Shown: one piece after another, positions 5,690 through 5,868 of the stretch | Position numbering within the stretch: the stretch's first letter is position 1 | Layout of the letters: each line of letters starts with the position of its first letter | NCBI GenBank assembly: GCA_964503615.1 | Contig: CAZDBA010000221.1 | Location: 1 to 5,868 of the forward strand | Source of the DNA: CAZDBA01 sp964503615 | Lineage (GTDB): Bacteria; Planctomycetota; Planctomycetia; Pirellulales; Pirellulaceae | Direction of reading: 5' to 3' | Length of the DNA stretch: 5,868 nucleotides | Notes under the pieces: model-generated | Told to the model about the DNA's origin: nothing | The model's input: the letters and a program-made list of their open reading frames with translations, nothing else | Databases searched by the model: none | Translations under genes and position numbers: made by a program

Positions 5690-5722
5690 CGATTTCATCA
5701 ACTCGTGAAATCGGTAAGTTGA
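5690..5722. promoter_or_regulatory. Overlapping dyads in the esterase leader
   Basis: CGATTTCA (5690-5697) and TGAAATCG (5706-5713) form a perfect 8-bp dyad around an 8-base centre. The first six bases of that centre, TCAACT (5698-5703), are exactly complementary to AGTTGA (5717-5722). The site lies 49-81 bases upstream of the esterase ATG. It could be a protein-binding operator or two alternative RNA hairpins. Which of these, if either, is unknown. Confidence 0.35.
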
Positions 5723-5868
5723 GACAACCTATTGGTTTAGATCTCTCATGAGTTCCGATTCTAATCGGGCAGCGACAAATTCTCTAGTCTTTGTCTTTAA
5801 AACTCTTAGGCGATGCTAAACGTGTCAAACTTGATATTCGCCAAAAACGTTGTGCTATTAAAAATTAA

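Noticed and set aside
5823..5828. Perfect minus-strand TTGACA as a -35 box for the esterase
   Set aside because: No acceptable -10 lies 16-18 bases downstream; the nearest A/T-rich hexamer (TTTAAA) is about 21 bases away.

Overview
The window carries four genes, all on the minus strand, so transcription runs from high to low coordinates: a secreted SGNH/SASA-type carbohydrate O-acetylesterase (4142-5641), ribosomal protein S1 (rpsA, 2249-3841), quinone-linked dihydroorotate dehydrogenase (pyrD, 921-2042), and a small exported protein of unknown function with a repetitive charged tail (109-810). No tRNA, rRNA, CRISPR array, transposase or phage gene is visible. The set (two housekeeping genes, a sialate-O-acetylesterase-like exported enzyme and a 'W..Y.....C.I.FPKEP...' exported protein), the moderate GC content, the weak ribosome binding sites and the four-domain S1 with a long Ala/Pro/Thr-rich N-terminus fit a Planctomycete, probably a Pirellulaceae-like marine or freshwater bacterium. 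That assignment is inference from protein character, not from a marker-gene comparison.

Layout from the upstream end of the minus strand. Positions 5642-5868 are the leader region of the esterase and hold two overlapping dyads that cannot both form (5690-5722). The esterase follows, with a likely Sec signal peptide, GQSNM nucleophile block, YQGEAN block and IHP histidine block. The 300-base gap 3842-4141 holds a 7-bp hairpin behind the esterase, a possible 59-residue ORF with an excellent Shine-Dalgarno site, and an extended -10 promoter candidate about 40 bases ahead of rpsA. rpsA encodes 530 residues with four S1 domains. Directly after its stop codon is a compound hairpin, then further dyads, in the gap before pyrD. 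pyrD is a complete class 2 enzyme whose true start is probably the ATG at 2042. A 110-base AT-rich gap leads to the small exported protein, whose C-terminal 38 residues are a degenerate Gly-Ser-x-x-Arg repeat.

At the low-coordinate edge, a long imperfect palindrome (9-70) abuts a perfect minus-strand AGGAGGT at 4-10. This suggests that a fifth minus-strand gene begins just outside the window.

The genes do not form an obvious pathway. rpsA and pyrD are housekeeping genes for translation and pyrimidine synthesis. The flanking exported proteins are envelope or extracellular functions. Gaps of 110 to 300 bases between all genes argue for mostly separate transcription units rather than one tight operon. 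I see no complete novel system here. The items most worth checking are the edge palindrome with its SD, the overlapping dyads ahead of the esterase, the small ORF in front of rpsA, and the repetitive tail of the small exported protein.
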